Assembly: GCA_964369775.1 (NCBI GenBank)
Contig: CAYJHQ010000001.1
Span: forward strand, 124,001-188,000
From: CAUPWF01 sp964369775
GTDB lineage: Bacteria; Bacillota; Clostridia; Lachnospirales; Lachnospiraceae
DNA length: 64,000 nt
Direction of reading: 5' to 3'
Below are positions 44,615-52,877 of the stretch, one piece after another (position 1 is the stretch's first letter; every line of letters starts with the position of its first letter). The notes under the pieces were generated by a model. It did not search any database. It had not been told where the DNA came from and saw only the letters and a list, made by a program, of their open reading frames with translations. Position numbers and translations under genes: made by a program.

Positions 44615-44743
44615 CTATTTTTTCTTAAACTGCTCTTTTTCTTCACTCTGTTTTTTCTTCTTTTCATCTATCTTTTTCTGTTTCAACATACAATTTTCAT
44701 CTATCTCAAATACAGCATTTCCATCAATAATTAATTTACGCAT
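44615..44743 (-). CDS. Small charged protein of 42 residues
   Basis: A complete small gene: GGAGGTGATGAA then ATG at 44743, ending at TAG 44615-44617. The product starts MRKLIIDGNAVFEIDENC and continues as a lysine/glutamate-rich helix (KQKKIDEKKKKQSEEKEQ). Evidence that it is real: an excellent binding site, a clean stop before a shared terminator, and convergent placement in a gap that otherwise holds nothing. No signal peptide or membrane segment. I do not recognise the family. Confidence 0.65.
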   Translation of the reverse strand: MRKLIIDGNAVFEIDENCMLKQKKIDEKKKKQSEEKEQFKKK

Positions 44744-44834
44744 TTCATCACCTCCACACTTTAATATATGCAAACTTCATATTTTGTGTAATTACTGCAT
44801 ATACAATATAATAACTATTTTATCTGGAGGTTAT

Positions 44835-45374
44835 ATGACCGATACAAAAGACTCAGCTATTCCAAAAACTCCTTTTGACACTCTCATATCCCATGCTCAA
44901 CTTGATATCTTAAAATTACTACTTCCGTATACACCTCCTTCGCAACAACGATTTATGGCTACTTTTATCAAACTGCAGGAATTAGAACGTACTATGAAGT
45001 ATTTCGATAAATTCCCTAGTTCTTCCTCTTACTCAGCTGACCCACCTTCTCCTCTTTCAACTGATTTCCTAATAGAAATCAGACCATACCTCGGTGGGGC
45101 TGATGGTGGTATTATTGATACACTCGTTACAACGATGAGTATGATGGAACTATTTCAAAACATGACACCAAATGACAGCGATAGTGAAACAAATGGATTT
45201 TCTCTTGATTTTTTAAAATCCATGTTATCACCTGAGCAACAAGCAATGATGGATGCTTTTAATGCTGCATCCTATGATGACGAATGTAAGAAAGGAGATT
45301 TTGAAGATGGACAACAAATGGATGAATCATCCACTAATGAATGGCATGGATCCGATCAAAATGGAACTGATTAA
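44835..45374 (+). CDS. Unknown protein, first of an overlapping pair
   Basis: The 179-residue protein is not recognised. Residues 10-60 are helical and hydrophobic-patterned (LDILKLLLPYTPPSQQRF, MATFIKLQELERTMKYF). A Ser/Pro-rich linker precedes a Gly-rich YLGGADGGIIDTL segment and a Met-rich helix (MSPEQQAMMDAF-like). The C-terminus is acidic and disordered in composition. No signal peptide is visible. CTGGAGG lies seven bases before the ATG. Its last 68 bases overlap the next gene in a different frame. Confidence 0.65.
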   Translation: MTDTKDSAIPKTPFDTLISHAQLDILKLLLPYTPPSQQRFMATFIKLQELERTMKYFDKFPSSSSYSADPPSPLSTDFLIEIRPYLGGADGGIIDTLVTTMSMMELFQNMTPNDSDSETNGFSLDFLKSMLSPEQQAMMDAFNAASYDDECKKGDFEDGQQMDESSTNEWHGSDQNGTD

Positions 45375-45594
45375 AAATGCTGCAACACAAACTGCAGGAA
45401 AAAGCGGTAATTCACTGGCACCTGTTCTCATGTCATTAATCAGTTCTGCACAGAAGAAGAACATACAATTTTCTAGTGAAGAATTCGACTTAATTATGGA
45501 CGTAATAAAAGATGGGAAGACCAAAAAAGAGCAAACACAAATTGACTCTACAATCAATATGGTTCGCTCTATTATGAGTTCACAAAAGAAATGA
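45307..45594 (+). CDS. Unknown protein, second of an overlapping pair
   Basis: The 95-residue protein begins with a Met-rich stretch and contains a helical core that includes LAPVLMSLISSAQKKNIQF and a lysine-rich C-terminus (IKDGKTKKEQTQIDSTINMV). AAAGGAG lies nine bases before the ATG at 45307, inside the upstream gene, whose frame differs by one. The shared 68 bases encode a low-complexity acidic tail upstream and a Met/Asn-rich head here. It ends four bases before the stop of convergent purH. Family not recognised; the pair probably acts together. Confidence 0.6.
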   Translation: MDNKWMNHPLMNGMDPIKMELIKNAATQTAGKSGNSLAPVLMSLISSAQKKNIQFSSEEFDLIMDVIKDGKTKKEQTQIDSTINMVRSIMSSQKK

Positions 45595-45598
45595 TTTT

Positions 45599-46774
45599 TT
45601 AGTGGTGAAATAGACGAATCTTAGTGAATGCCATCGCCATATTATATTGATTACAAGTAGCAATTACATTGTCGTCACGCACAGAACCACCTGGTTGTGC
45701 GATATACTTCACACCGCTTTTGTAAGCTCGTTCTATATTGTCACCAAACGGGAAGAAGGCATCAGATCCAAGGGCTACATCGCTCATCTGGTCTAACCAT
45801 GCTCTCTTCTCGTCTTTTGTAAAGACTTCTGGCTTCGCTTTAAACACTCTTTCCCAATTGCCATCCGAGAGAAGATCCATGTATTCGTCCCCAATATAAA
45901 TATCAATAGCATTATCTCTATCAGCTCTCTTAATTCCATCTACAAATGGTAAGTTTAACACCTTTTCATTCTGTCTCAAGAACCAGTTATCTGCCTTTTG
46001 CCCTGCTAGTCTAGTACAATGTACTCTCGACTGCTGTCCTGCACCTATACCGATTGCTTGTCCGCCCTTTACAAAACATACAGAATTTGATTGAGTATAT
46101 TTTAGTGTAATTAGAGATATAATCAAATCGATTTTAGCTTCATCAGGAATATGCTTATTCTCTGTAACCACTTCGGATAATAATTCTTCATTGATAGGCA
46201 ATTCATTTCTACCTTGCTCAAACGTAATCCCATAAACCTCTTTCTTCTCAATCGGTGCTGGTACATACTCTGAATCAATTTTAATAACGTTGTAGTTACC
46301 ATTTTTCTTACTTCGTAAAATCTCTAAAGCTTCATCTGTATATCCCGGTGCTATAACTCCATCGGACACCTCTCTTTTAATCAATAATGCAGTATCTCTA
46401 TCACACTCATCTGATAAAGCTATAAAATCCCCAAATGAAGACATTCTATCTGCCCCACGAGCTCTTGCATAAGCTGTAGCAAGAGGTGATAGCTCTCCTA
46501 AATCATCCACCCAATAAATCTTAGCCAACGTCTCATCTAATGGCAAACCTACTGCTGCACCTGCTGGCGATACATGTTTAAAAGAAGTTGCCGCTGGTAA
46601 ATTTGTCGCTTCCTTTAGCTCTTTTACTAGTTGCCAACCATTGAAAGCATCTAAAAAGTTAATAAATCCAGGATTTCCACTCAATACTTCTATTGGTAAT
46701 TCTCCATCTTCCATAAAAATTCTTGATGGCCTCTGATTCGGATTGCATCCATATTTTAATTGTAACTCTTTCAT
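45599..46774 (-). CDS. purH: AICAR formyltransferase, stand-alone PurH domain
   Basis: The 391-residue protein is only the formyltransferase domain of PurH, which transfers a formyl group from 10-formyl-THF to AICAR. It starts LQLKYGCNPNQRPSR and contains the folate-enzyme segments SFKHVSPAGAAVG near residue 65, QSNSVCFVKGGQAIGIGAGQQSR, and FFPFGDNIERA. The IMP cyclohydrolase domain that normally precedes it is absent and is supplied by the gene just upstream. The two are transcribed together from a ZTP-riboswitch promoter. Confidence 0.93.
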   Translation of the reverse strand: MKELQLKYGCNPNQRPSRIFMEDGELPIEVLSGNPGFINFLDAFNGWQLVKELKEATNLPAATSFKHVSPAGAAVGLPLDETLAKIYWVDDLGELSPLATAYARARGADRMSSFGDFIALSDECDRDTALLIKREVSDGVIAPGYTDEALEILRSKKNGNYNVIKIDSEYVPAPIEKKEVYGITFEQGRNELPINEELLSEVVTENKHIPDEAKIDLIISLITLKYTQSNSVCFVKGGQAIGIGAGQQSRVHCTRLAGQKADNWFLRQNEKVLNLPFVDGIKRADRDNAIDIYIGDEYMDLLSDGNWERVFKAKPEVFTKDEKRAWLDQMSDVALGSDAFFPFGDNIERAYKSGVKYIAQPGGSVRDDNVIATCNQYNMAMAFTKIRLFHH

Positions 46775-46797
46775 CTATCTAATATCCTACCTTTACA

Positions 46798-47511
46798 CTA
46801 TTTATTTTTATTGATTATCTTTGTTTCGTATTCTCCAGTTTTCACGTCAACGTAGCGAACAAATAGAGATATCTTGTTATCTTCGTTCAAGTTATTCCAT
46901 AAAACTTCTGTAAAATCATCGATCGAATCAGGAATCTCCACCAATTTGGGCTCTCCATCAAAGCTTGGTAATGGATTGCCATCACATTGATATGTATGTA
47001 TAAAATGCCCCTGCCCATTGATTGGCTTCTCATAGGCAAAAGTATAACGATTGCAAGCTTCTGGATTTCCGTCGCTTGATTTTAGAATAGACATCGCATA
47101 GTTATACTTCTCGCCTTCCAAGTGCATAATCCCTGAAATTCTAGGTGTATAATTTGGTGCATCTGGCTCAAATTCTCTACTTCTTAAGGACTGCTCAAAT
47201 GTCAGCTGATTATCCATTCCTTCATAGATTGTATCAGTTTGATCACCATTGGTGACAATCATCTTATTACCCAACACTCTTACTGGCGCATATATGATAA
47301 GGCTTGGATCTGTCAACTTACTAGGATCAAAGGCTTCTGTACGAATCCCATTCCCCTCTTCAACAAATACTCTGTTACGACTGTTCTCACTTCTTCCCAT
47401 AATAAAATAAGCTGCTACTGCTTTTTGCCCGTCTCCTGACTTACCTAATATGATTCCTCTACCCGGGTAAGCATTGTTTTTCAGTTCTGTTTCTAGTGAT
47501 ATCATTTTCAT
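46798..47511 (-). CDS. purO: IMP cyclohydrolase, PurO-like
   Basis: The 237-residue protein matches the PurO-type IMP cyclohydrolase family, which closes the FAICAR ring to IMP and is unrelated to the PurH cyclohydrolase domain. It shows NAYPGRGIILGKS at residue 12, YFIMGRSENSRNRVF, LIIYAPVRVLGN and PNYTPRISGIMH. ATG 47511 follows AAGGAG; a longer frame reading to 47568 would run into the riboswitch terminator. With purH it replaces the usual bifunctional PurH. Confidence 0.9.
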   Translation of the reverse strand: MKMISLETELKNNAYPGRGIILGKSGDGQKAVAAYFIMGRSENSRNRVFVEEGNGIRTEAFDPSKLTDPSLIIYAPVRVLGNKMIVTNGDQTDTIYEGMDNQLTFEQSLRSREFEPDAPNYTPRISGIMHLEGEKYNYAMSILKSSDGNPEACNRYTFAYEKPINGQGHFIHTYQCDGNPLPSFDGEPKLVEIPDSIDDFTEVLWNNLNEDNKISLFVRYVDVKTGEYETKIINKNK

Positions 47512-47566
47512 AGCTCTCTCTCCTTTTGAACATTTAATCTTACATCGCTTGGGCACTCTTTGGTAC

Positions 47567-47606
47567 AAAAAAAGCAGACCCTAAGCGTAATTCGCCCAGA
47601 CGGTCG
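47567..47606 (-). terminator. Expression-platform terminator of the ZTP riboswitch
   Basis: On the minus strand GACC and CTGGGCG pair with CGCTTAG and GGTC, followed by TGC and a run of seven T. The stem shares bases with the aptamer's 3' half, so ligand binding would prevent termination. Confidence 0.75.
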
Positions 47607-47662
47607 GCTCTATCTTGTCATACTCCCTGTGGTCTATTCCACTTCCGTCAGTCGTATAACTA
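47590..47662 (-). promoter_or_regulatory. ZTP (pfl) riboswitch aptamer upstream of purO-purH
   Basis: The minus strand contains CGACTGACGGAAGTGG, then ACCACAGGGAG, and after a spacer GCCGACCGTCTGGGC. These are the conserved elements of the pfl/ZTP aptamer, in the right order. It senses ZTP/ZMP, which builds up when 10-formyl-THF is short, and should turn on the formyltransferase and cyclohydrolase genes directly downstream. Confidence 0.93.
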
Positions 47663-47667
47663 TTTTA

Positions 47668-47696
47668 AAAATAACACCTTTCCTACTAACTGTCAA
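47668..47696 (-). promoter_or_regulatory. Promoter of the ZTP riboswitch-purO-purH unit
   Basis: TTGACA (47691-47696), exactly 17 bases, TATTTT (47668-47673) on the minus strand. It overlaps the stop codon of the thioesterase gene. Confidence 0.7.
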
Positions 47697-48157
47697 TAGA
47701 GGTTTTGTTGGATTCTTACTTCTCTTCTTTTCACTCCTGCTTCCCACTCATTTTTCTCTTCGTCTGAAATCAATTCTAGTCCTGGAACTTGGATTTTATT
47801 GCCTTCTTCATCCATGGCAATCATAACAAGATAGGCAACATTAATCAGCTGGCGCTCTCCGTTCAATTTTTCCGTAACAGTATCTACCCTGATTTCCATT
47901 GAAGTTTTTCCAACCCAAGTCAATTTTCCCACTAAGATTACCGTATCATTTTGATATGCGCCATTAAGAAACTTCAAATTATCTATTGTTGCTGTAACCG
48001 AACTTGTTTTACAATGTCTCCTTGCAACAATTGCTGCCACTTCATCTATCCACTGAAGCAACATCCCACCATATAGCCTCCCTGATGCATTCAAATGCGT
48101 TGGTCTTATAATATGTGGCATCTCCACTATTGACTCTTCTATTCTTTTTCTTTTCAT
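47693..48157 (-). CDS. Acyl-CoA thioesterase, hotdog fold
   Basis: The 154-residue hotdog-fold protein resembles the YkhA/YciA acyl-CoA thioesterases. Features are HIIRPTHLNASGRLYGGMLLQWIDEVAA at residues 15-42 (the GRLYGG and DE parts are diagnostic for the active site) and a C-terminal strand set with LVMIAMDEEG. It hydrolyses acyl-CoA esters in the cytosol; the substrate range is unknown. An extended -10 element TGTTATAAT (48221-48229) upstream could be its promoter. Confidence 0.88.
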   Translation of the reverse strand: MKRKRIEESIVEMPHIIRPTHLNASGRLYGGMLLQWIDEVAAIVARRHCKTSSVTATIDNLKFLNGAYQNDTVILVGKLTWVGKTSMEIRVDTVTEKLNGERQLINVAYLVMIAMDEEGNKIQVPGLELISDEEKNEWEAGVKRREVRIQQNLY

Positions 48158-48247
48158 ACTCTATTTTCTCCTGAATTTATATTAGACTTCCTATTTATAG
48201 TGTGTTACACTCTTTATAAGATTATAACACAATTGAAAGGATATCAA

Positions 48248-48988
48248 ATGAAAAATTATAAATTAGTTTTAGAATACGACGGAAGTAGGTACCAAGGTTG
48301 GCAGAGACTTGGGAAGGGTGAATCTAGCAATACACTTGCAAATAAAATTTTAAGTGTGTTGCAAAAGATGGATACTTCAATCACCTCACTTAACTGTGGA
48401 TGCCGAACAGAAGTTGGTGTTCATGCGTATGGACAAGTAATCAATTTTCAAACAAATACCAATATGAAGGAATATGAAGTTATGAACTACATTAATCAGT
48501 ATCTCCCTCAAGACATCAGTATAGTTGATATTAGCGAGATGCCTGATAGATTTCACGCAGCTCTTAATGCTTCTTCAAAAGTTTACTCTTATAGAATTGC
48601 GATCAAAGACTATCCAAGTGTATTTGAGCGAAAATATGTCTACCACTCATTCAAAGATTTCGATGTAGATTCAATGAAAAAAGCTGCGCAACTTTTCTTA
48701 GGTGAACATGACTTCGCAAACTTTTCTTCTGGTAAGAGAAACAAATCTACAGTAAAAACAATTCATCACATCGAAATATATAATGATGAAAAGGAGATAC
48801 AATTAACCATAGAAGCAAGTGACTTCCTCCATAATATGTGTCGTATTATCATCGGTACACTTATGGATATCGGATATGGAAAGCTTAGTCTTTCTCAGTT
48901 GGAAGAATGGCTATCTAACTCGTCATCCACTGTATCAAGCGCACCTTGCAATCCGTGTGGTTTATTTCTACAAGAAATACATTATTAA
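48248..48988 (+). CDS. truA: TruA family tRNA pseudouridine synthase with altered active site
   Basis: The 246-residue protein has the TruA fold: YKLVLEYDGSRYQGWQ at residue 4, the active-site loop, VYSYRI near residue 116, and DFLHNMCRIIIGTL near the C-terminus. Canonical TruA has GRTDAGVHA at the active site, but here the loop reads CRTEVGVHA, so the catalytic Asp is Glu55. TruA normally makes pseudouridine at positions 38-40 of tRNAs. This may be a divergent paralogue or an inactive form. ATG 48248 follows AAAGG; the in-frame upstream ATG has no site. Confidence 0.85.
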   Translation: MKNYKLVLEYDGSRYQGWQRLGKGESSNTLANKILSVLQKMDTSITSLNCGCRTEVGVHAYGQVINFQTNTNMKEYEVMNYINQYLPQDISIVDISEMPDRFHAALNASSKVYSYRIAIKDYPSVFERKYVYHSFKDFDVDSMKKAAQLFLGEHDFANFSSGKRNKSTVKTIHHIEIYNDEKEIQLTIEASDFLHNMCRIIIGTLMDIGYGKLSLSQLEEWLSNSSSTVSSAPCNPCGLFLQEIHY

Positions 48989-49104
48989 GCATTGTTGTCT
49001 TGCTATTTTTTTACATGCATGATAATATTACACCGTATATATCAGTGTTTCACGAGGTTGAAACGCTCCAAATTTTTGAAGAAGAAGAGGTATAATAAAG
49101 ATTT

Positions 49105-50736
49105 ATGATTAGCACAAGTAACATTACTTTAAGATTAGGAAAAAAAGCATTATTTGAAGAGGTAAGTATTAAGTTTGCTCCCGGGAACTGTTATGGATTA
49201 ATTGGTGCAAACGGAGCTGGAAAATCTACATTTTTAAAAATTTTGTCAGGACAATTAGAGGCTACTAGCGGAGATGTCATCATCACTCCAGGAGAACGCC
49301 TTTCTTTCTTACAACAAGATCACTTTAAGTACGATGAATTCCCTGTCCTTGACACAGTAATCATGGGGAACGCACGTCTTTACGAGATTATGAAAGAAAA
49401 GGACGCCATCTATGCAAAAGAAGACTTTACTGATGAAGATGGGATGAAGGCAAGTGAGTTAGAGGGTGAATTTGCTACAATGAATGGTTGGGAAGCTGAG
49501 TCAGATGCTGCAACTTTATTAAACGGATTAGGGATTGATACTAGTTTACATTATAAAACATTAGGCGAATTAAGCGGTGCTGAAAAGGTCAAAGTACTCT
49601 TATCACAAGCATTATTTGGTAATCCTGATATTCTATTACTCGACGAGCCTACTAACCACTTGGATCTAGACGCAATTGCTTGGTTAGAAGAGTTTTTAAT
49701 TAACTTTGACAATACCGTTATCGTAGTATCTCATGATAGATACTTCTTAAACAAAGTCTGCACACAAATCGCAGATATCGATTATGGTAAAATTCAGCTC
49801 TATGCTGGTAACTATGATTTTTGGTACGAGTCTAGTCAACTTTTGATGCGCCAAATGAAAGAAGCCAATAAAAAGAAAGAAGAAAAAATCAAAGAATTGC
49901 AAGACTTTATCTCTCGCTTTAGCGCAAACGCTTCTAAGTCAAAGCAAGCGACTTCAAGAAAGAAGGCCCTCGAAAAAATCGAGTTGGATGACATTCGACC
50001 TTCTAGTAGAAAGTACCCTTATATAGATTTTCGACCAAATAGAGAAATCGGAAATGAGGTACTTAGCGTTGTTGGTCTTTCAAAGACAATTGATGGCGAG
50101 AAAGTTCTTGACAACTTAGAGTTCACTATTAACAGAGAAGACAAAGTCGCTTTTGTTGGCGGTAACGAGCACGCGAAAACTATTTTATTTAAGATTCTAA
50201 CAGGTGAAATAGAGCCTGACAGTGGCACCTACAAATGGGGCGTAACTACAACTCAGTCTTATTTTCCTAAAGATAGTACAAAAGAATTTAGCAACGAGTA
50301 CACTATTGTTGATTGGCTTACTCAGTACTCTGAGGAAAAAGATGCAACTTACGTAAGAGGTTTCTTAGGACGTATGCTTTTTGCTGGTGAAGACGGTGTA
50401 AAAAAAGTAAAAGTTCTCTCAGGAGGAGAAAAAGTTCGTTGCCTTCTTTCTAAGATGATGATTTCTGGTTCTAATGTACTAGTTTTAGATGAACCGACCG
50501 ATCACTTGGATATGGAATCAATCACCGCACTAAATAATGGTTTGATGAAGTTCCCTGGTGTGATACTCTTCTCTTCTAGAGATCATCAAATTGTTCAAAC
50601 AACAGCTAACCGTATCATGGAAATTGTACCTGGCGGTAAATTAATCGATAAAATTTCTACTTATGATGAGTATTTAGAAAATGATGAAATGGCTAGAAAG
50701 CGCCAAGTGTACTCTACTACTCAAGACGATGATTAA
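49105..50736 (+). CDS. ABC-F family ATPase (YbiT/YkpA-like)
   Basis: The 543-residue soluble protein has two ABC domains and no membrane segment. The first has Walker A GANGAGKSTFL, signature LSGAEK and Walker B LLLDEPTNHLDLD. A charged linker (residues 245-300) carries KSKQATSRKKALEK. The second has Walker A GGNEHAKTILF, in which the last Gly is Ala, with LSGGEK and VLDEPTDHLDM intact. ABC-F proteins act on the ribosome to resolve stalls. The MISTSNITLRLGKKALFEE start is typical. A TATAAT only eight bases before the ATG and no near binding site suggest a leaderless mRNA. Confidence 0.9.
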   Translation: MISTSNITLRLGKKALFEEVSIKFAPGNCYGLIGANGAGKSTFLKILSGQLEATSGDVIITPGERLSFLQQDHFKYDEFPVLDTVIMGNARLYEIMKEKDAIYAKEDFTDEDGMKASELEGEFATMNGWEAESDAATLLNGLGIDTSLHYKTLGELSGAEKVKVLLSQALFGNPDILLLDEPTNHLDLDAIAWLEEFLINFDNTVIVVSHDRYFLNKVCTQIADIDYGKIQLYAGNYDFWYESSQLLMRQMKEANKKKEEKIKELQDFISRFSANASKSKQATSRKKALEKIELDDIRPSSRKYPYIDFRPNREIGNEVLSVVGLSKTIDGEKVLDNLEFTINREDKVAFVGGNEHAKTILFKILTGEIEPDSGTYKWGVTTTQSYFPKDSTKEFSNEYTIVDWLTQYSEEKDATYVRGFLGRMLFAGEDGVKKVKVLSGGEKVRCLLSKMMISGSNVLVLDEPTDHLDMESITALNNGLMKFPGVILFSSRDHQIVQTTANRIMEIVPGGKLIDKISTYDEYLENDEMARKRQVYSTTQDDD

Positions 50737-50766
50737 CAATATTACAATTGAAAGGCAGGATCACTG

Positions 50767-51744
50767 ATGAAAATACGATTTAATTCTTCACGTTTTAATT
50801 TCATATTTGTAATTTTTCTCTCTATGATCTTTCTTTTCACTGGTTGCGATAGTGTATCCAATGTCACTGGCGGCTCCGGCGGTTCTAACAGTTCCAACGA
50901 TTCAAAACCTACTGGAGACCCTAGAGATACTACCCCGCAGATTGTAGCAACAGAAGCGTCTGGCGCTGTAGTCTACGGGAACGATATCACTACCCTCGAT
51001 GCATCTAATAGTGCGAAAGGCTATGTAATGATGAAATATGTTGGTAGTAATTCGAAAGTTAAATTTCAAATCACTACCCCTACTCAAGAGAAGTATACTT
51101 ATTTAGTGCCTTCTACTCAAGAGTTTGTAGTATACCCATTAACTGCTGGTAATGGTTCTTATTCATTTACTCTTTACGAATCAACCTCTCCTGAGGAAGA
51201 TTTATATGCGGTAGCGTTTTCACAATCTCTCGATGTTTCAATCGAAAATGAGTTTCTACCGTTCCTAACTCCGAACCACTATGTGGATTATAATGCTGAT
51301 TCACTAGCAGTTGCTGAAGCTGTAAAGCTATCTGCTGATACATATTCAGATCTTGATGTAATAAATAATGTCTATTCATACATCATCAAAAACATCTCCT
51401 ATGACACTGACAAAGCAAACAGTGTTGTATATGGATATGTACCAAACGTGGATGAGACATTACAGAGCAAAAAAGGAATCTGTTTCGACTACGCCGCTTT
51501 AATGGCAACTATGCTCCGCTCTCAAAACATACCCACAAGGATGGAGTTTGGCTATGCTGGAGAAGCTTACCACGCATGGATAAGTTGCTACGTAGAAGAA
51601 GTCGGTTGGATAGATGATATTATTGAGTTCAATGGAACAGAATGGGAATTACTAGATCCTACTTTTGCTTCTAGTAGCTCTTCAGACCAAATGGGTGAAT
51701 ACATCGGAGATGGTAGTAACTATCTTGTCAAGTTTACTTATTAA
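50767..51744 (+). CDS. Lipoprotein with transglutaminase-like domain
   Basis: The 325-residue protein has a lipoprotein signal peptide ending LFTGC (Cys at about residue 27), then a Ser/Gly-rich linker. A beta-rich region follows at residues 60-160. The C-terminal domain is transglutaminase-like, with Cys in KKGICFDYAALMATML, His in YHAWISCYV and Asp in LLDPTFA. It should sit on the outer face of the membrane and may act as a protease or cross-linker. It lies 30 bases after the ABC-F gene and 77 before the pilus-like cluster. Confidence 0.85.
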   Translation: MKIRFNSSRFNFIFVIFLSMIFLFTGCDSVSNVTGGSGGSNSSNDSKPTGDPRDTTPQIVATEASGAVVYGNDITTLDASNSAKGYVMMKYVGSNSKVKFQITTPTQEKYTYLVPSTQEFVVYPLTAGNGSYSFTLYESTSPEEDLYAVAFSQSLDVSIENEFLPFLTPNHYVDYNADSLAVAEAVKLSADTYSDLDVINNVYSYIIKNISYDTDKANSVVYGYVPNVDETLQSKKGICFDYAALMATMLRSQNIPTRMEFGYAGEAYHAWISCYVEEVGWIDDIIEFNGTEWELLDPTFASSSSSDQMGEYIGDGSNYLVKFTY

Positions 51745-51821
51745 TTAAATAGAATCAGATTGATGATTGTTATTTATGAATTTGTTACACTAAAACAATA
51801 AACAGTGAAAGGAAAAGAAAA

Positions 51822-52865
51822 ATGGGAAATCAAAAACAACTTTCCAAATTAGAAGTTTCTTCTTTTTGCAGTCAAATGCATATGATGCTAAAAGGCGGTA
51901 TATCAATCTTTGAAAGTATTAGTATACTACTAGAAGATTCATCAAATAATGCCGAAAAAGAAATATTAACAACTATTAATACTGAGATTAACGAAGGTAA
52001 AAATTTAAGTGACGCACTAGAAACTACGAAAGTTTACCCCAATTATGCATTGAAAATGATTGCTATCGGAGAAGAAACAGGTACTCTTGACGAGGTTATG
52101 CACTCTCTTGCTATCTACTATGATCGAGAGGATGCTATCAATAAAAACCTTCGTAATGCATTGACCTATCCATTAATAATGATTGGAATGATGGCTCTTG
52201 TAATTATCATCTTATTAACTCAAGTTATGCCAATCTTTGAACAAGTATTCATGCAGCTGGGATTAGAGATGAATGGTTTTGCAAGAAGTATTCTCACATT
52301 AGGAAATACTCTAGAACAGTACGCAGTTGTATTTATTACTCTTGTTCTTTTAATCGTTGCAATAATCTTCTTTTTAACTAAAACTACTGCTGGTAAAAAA
52401 CAGTGGCTGTCATTTGCTTACCATATGGGATTCACTAAGGATATCTACGAAAAATTAGGTGCTTGTAAAGTAGCTAGTGCACTATCTATCGCATTAAAGA
52501 GTGGTATGACTTCTGAAAAAGGTTTGGAATTCTCAAATGAGTTAGCTATGAACCCTAATATCAGTAAAAAAATTGATAAATGTACTGATTCTGTTCAAGA
52601 AGGTCACGAACTTGCTGATTCTTTAAGAGATAGTAATATCTTTAGTGGGGTTGCTGCTAGAATGGTTTCTATCGCAGGCAAGACCGGTAACTTAGATCAA
52701 GCTATGGATGACATTGCTGCAAAATACGAAGAAGAAGTGGATACCAAAATTCGTCAACTCATCGGAATGATTGAGCCAACACTGGTTATTATCCTTTCTG
52801 TAATCGTAGGTGTCATATTATTATCAGTGATGCTACCACTATTAAGTGTAATGTCAAGTTTATAG
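51822..52865 (+). CDS. PilC/GspF-type inner membrane platform protein
   Basis: The 347-residue protein contains two T2SSF domains (residues 10-135 and 210-335) and three membrane helices near 113-137, 163-184 and 316-343. The family pattern AIGEETGTLDEVM and its echo SIAGKTGNLDQAMDD are clear. In type IV pilus and type II secretion machines it anchors the assembly ATPase. First gene of the six-gene cluster; AAAGG precedes the ATG. An extended -10 TGTTACACT lies about 30 bases upstream. Confidence 0.92.
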   Translation: MGNQKQLSKLEVSSFCSQMHMMLKGGISIFESISILLEDSSNNAEKEILTTINTEINEGKNLSDALETTKVYPNYALKMIAIGEETGTLDEVMHSLAIYYDREDAINKNLRNALTYPLIMIGMMALVIIILLTQVMPIFEQVFMQLGLEMNGFARSILTLGNTLEQYAVVFITLVLLIVAIIFFLTKTTAGKKQWLSFAYHMGFTKDIYEKLGACKVASALSIALKSGMTSEKGLEFSNELAMNPNISKKIDKCTDSVQEGHELADSLRDSNIFSGVAARMVSIAGKTGNLDQAMDDIAAKYEEEVDTKIRQLIGMIEPTLVIILSVIVGVILLSVMLPLLSVMSSL

Positions 52866-52877
52866 GAGTGTGACTAT

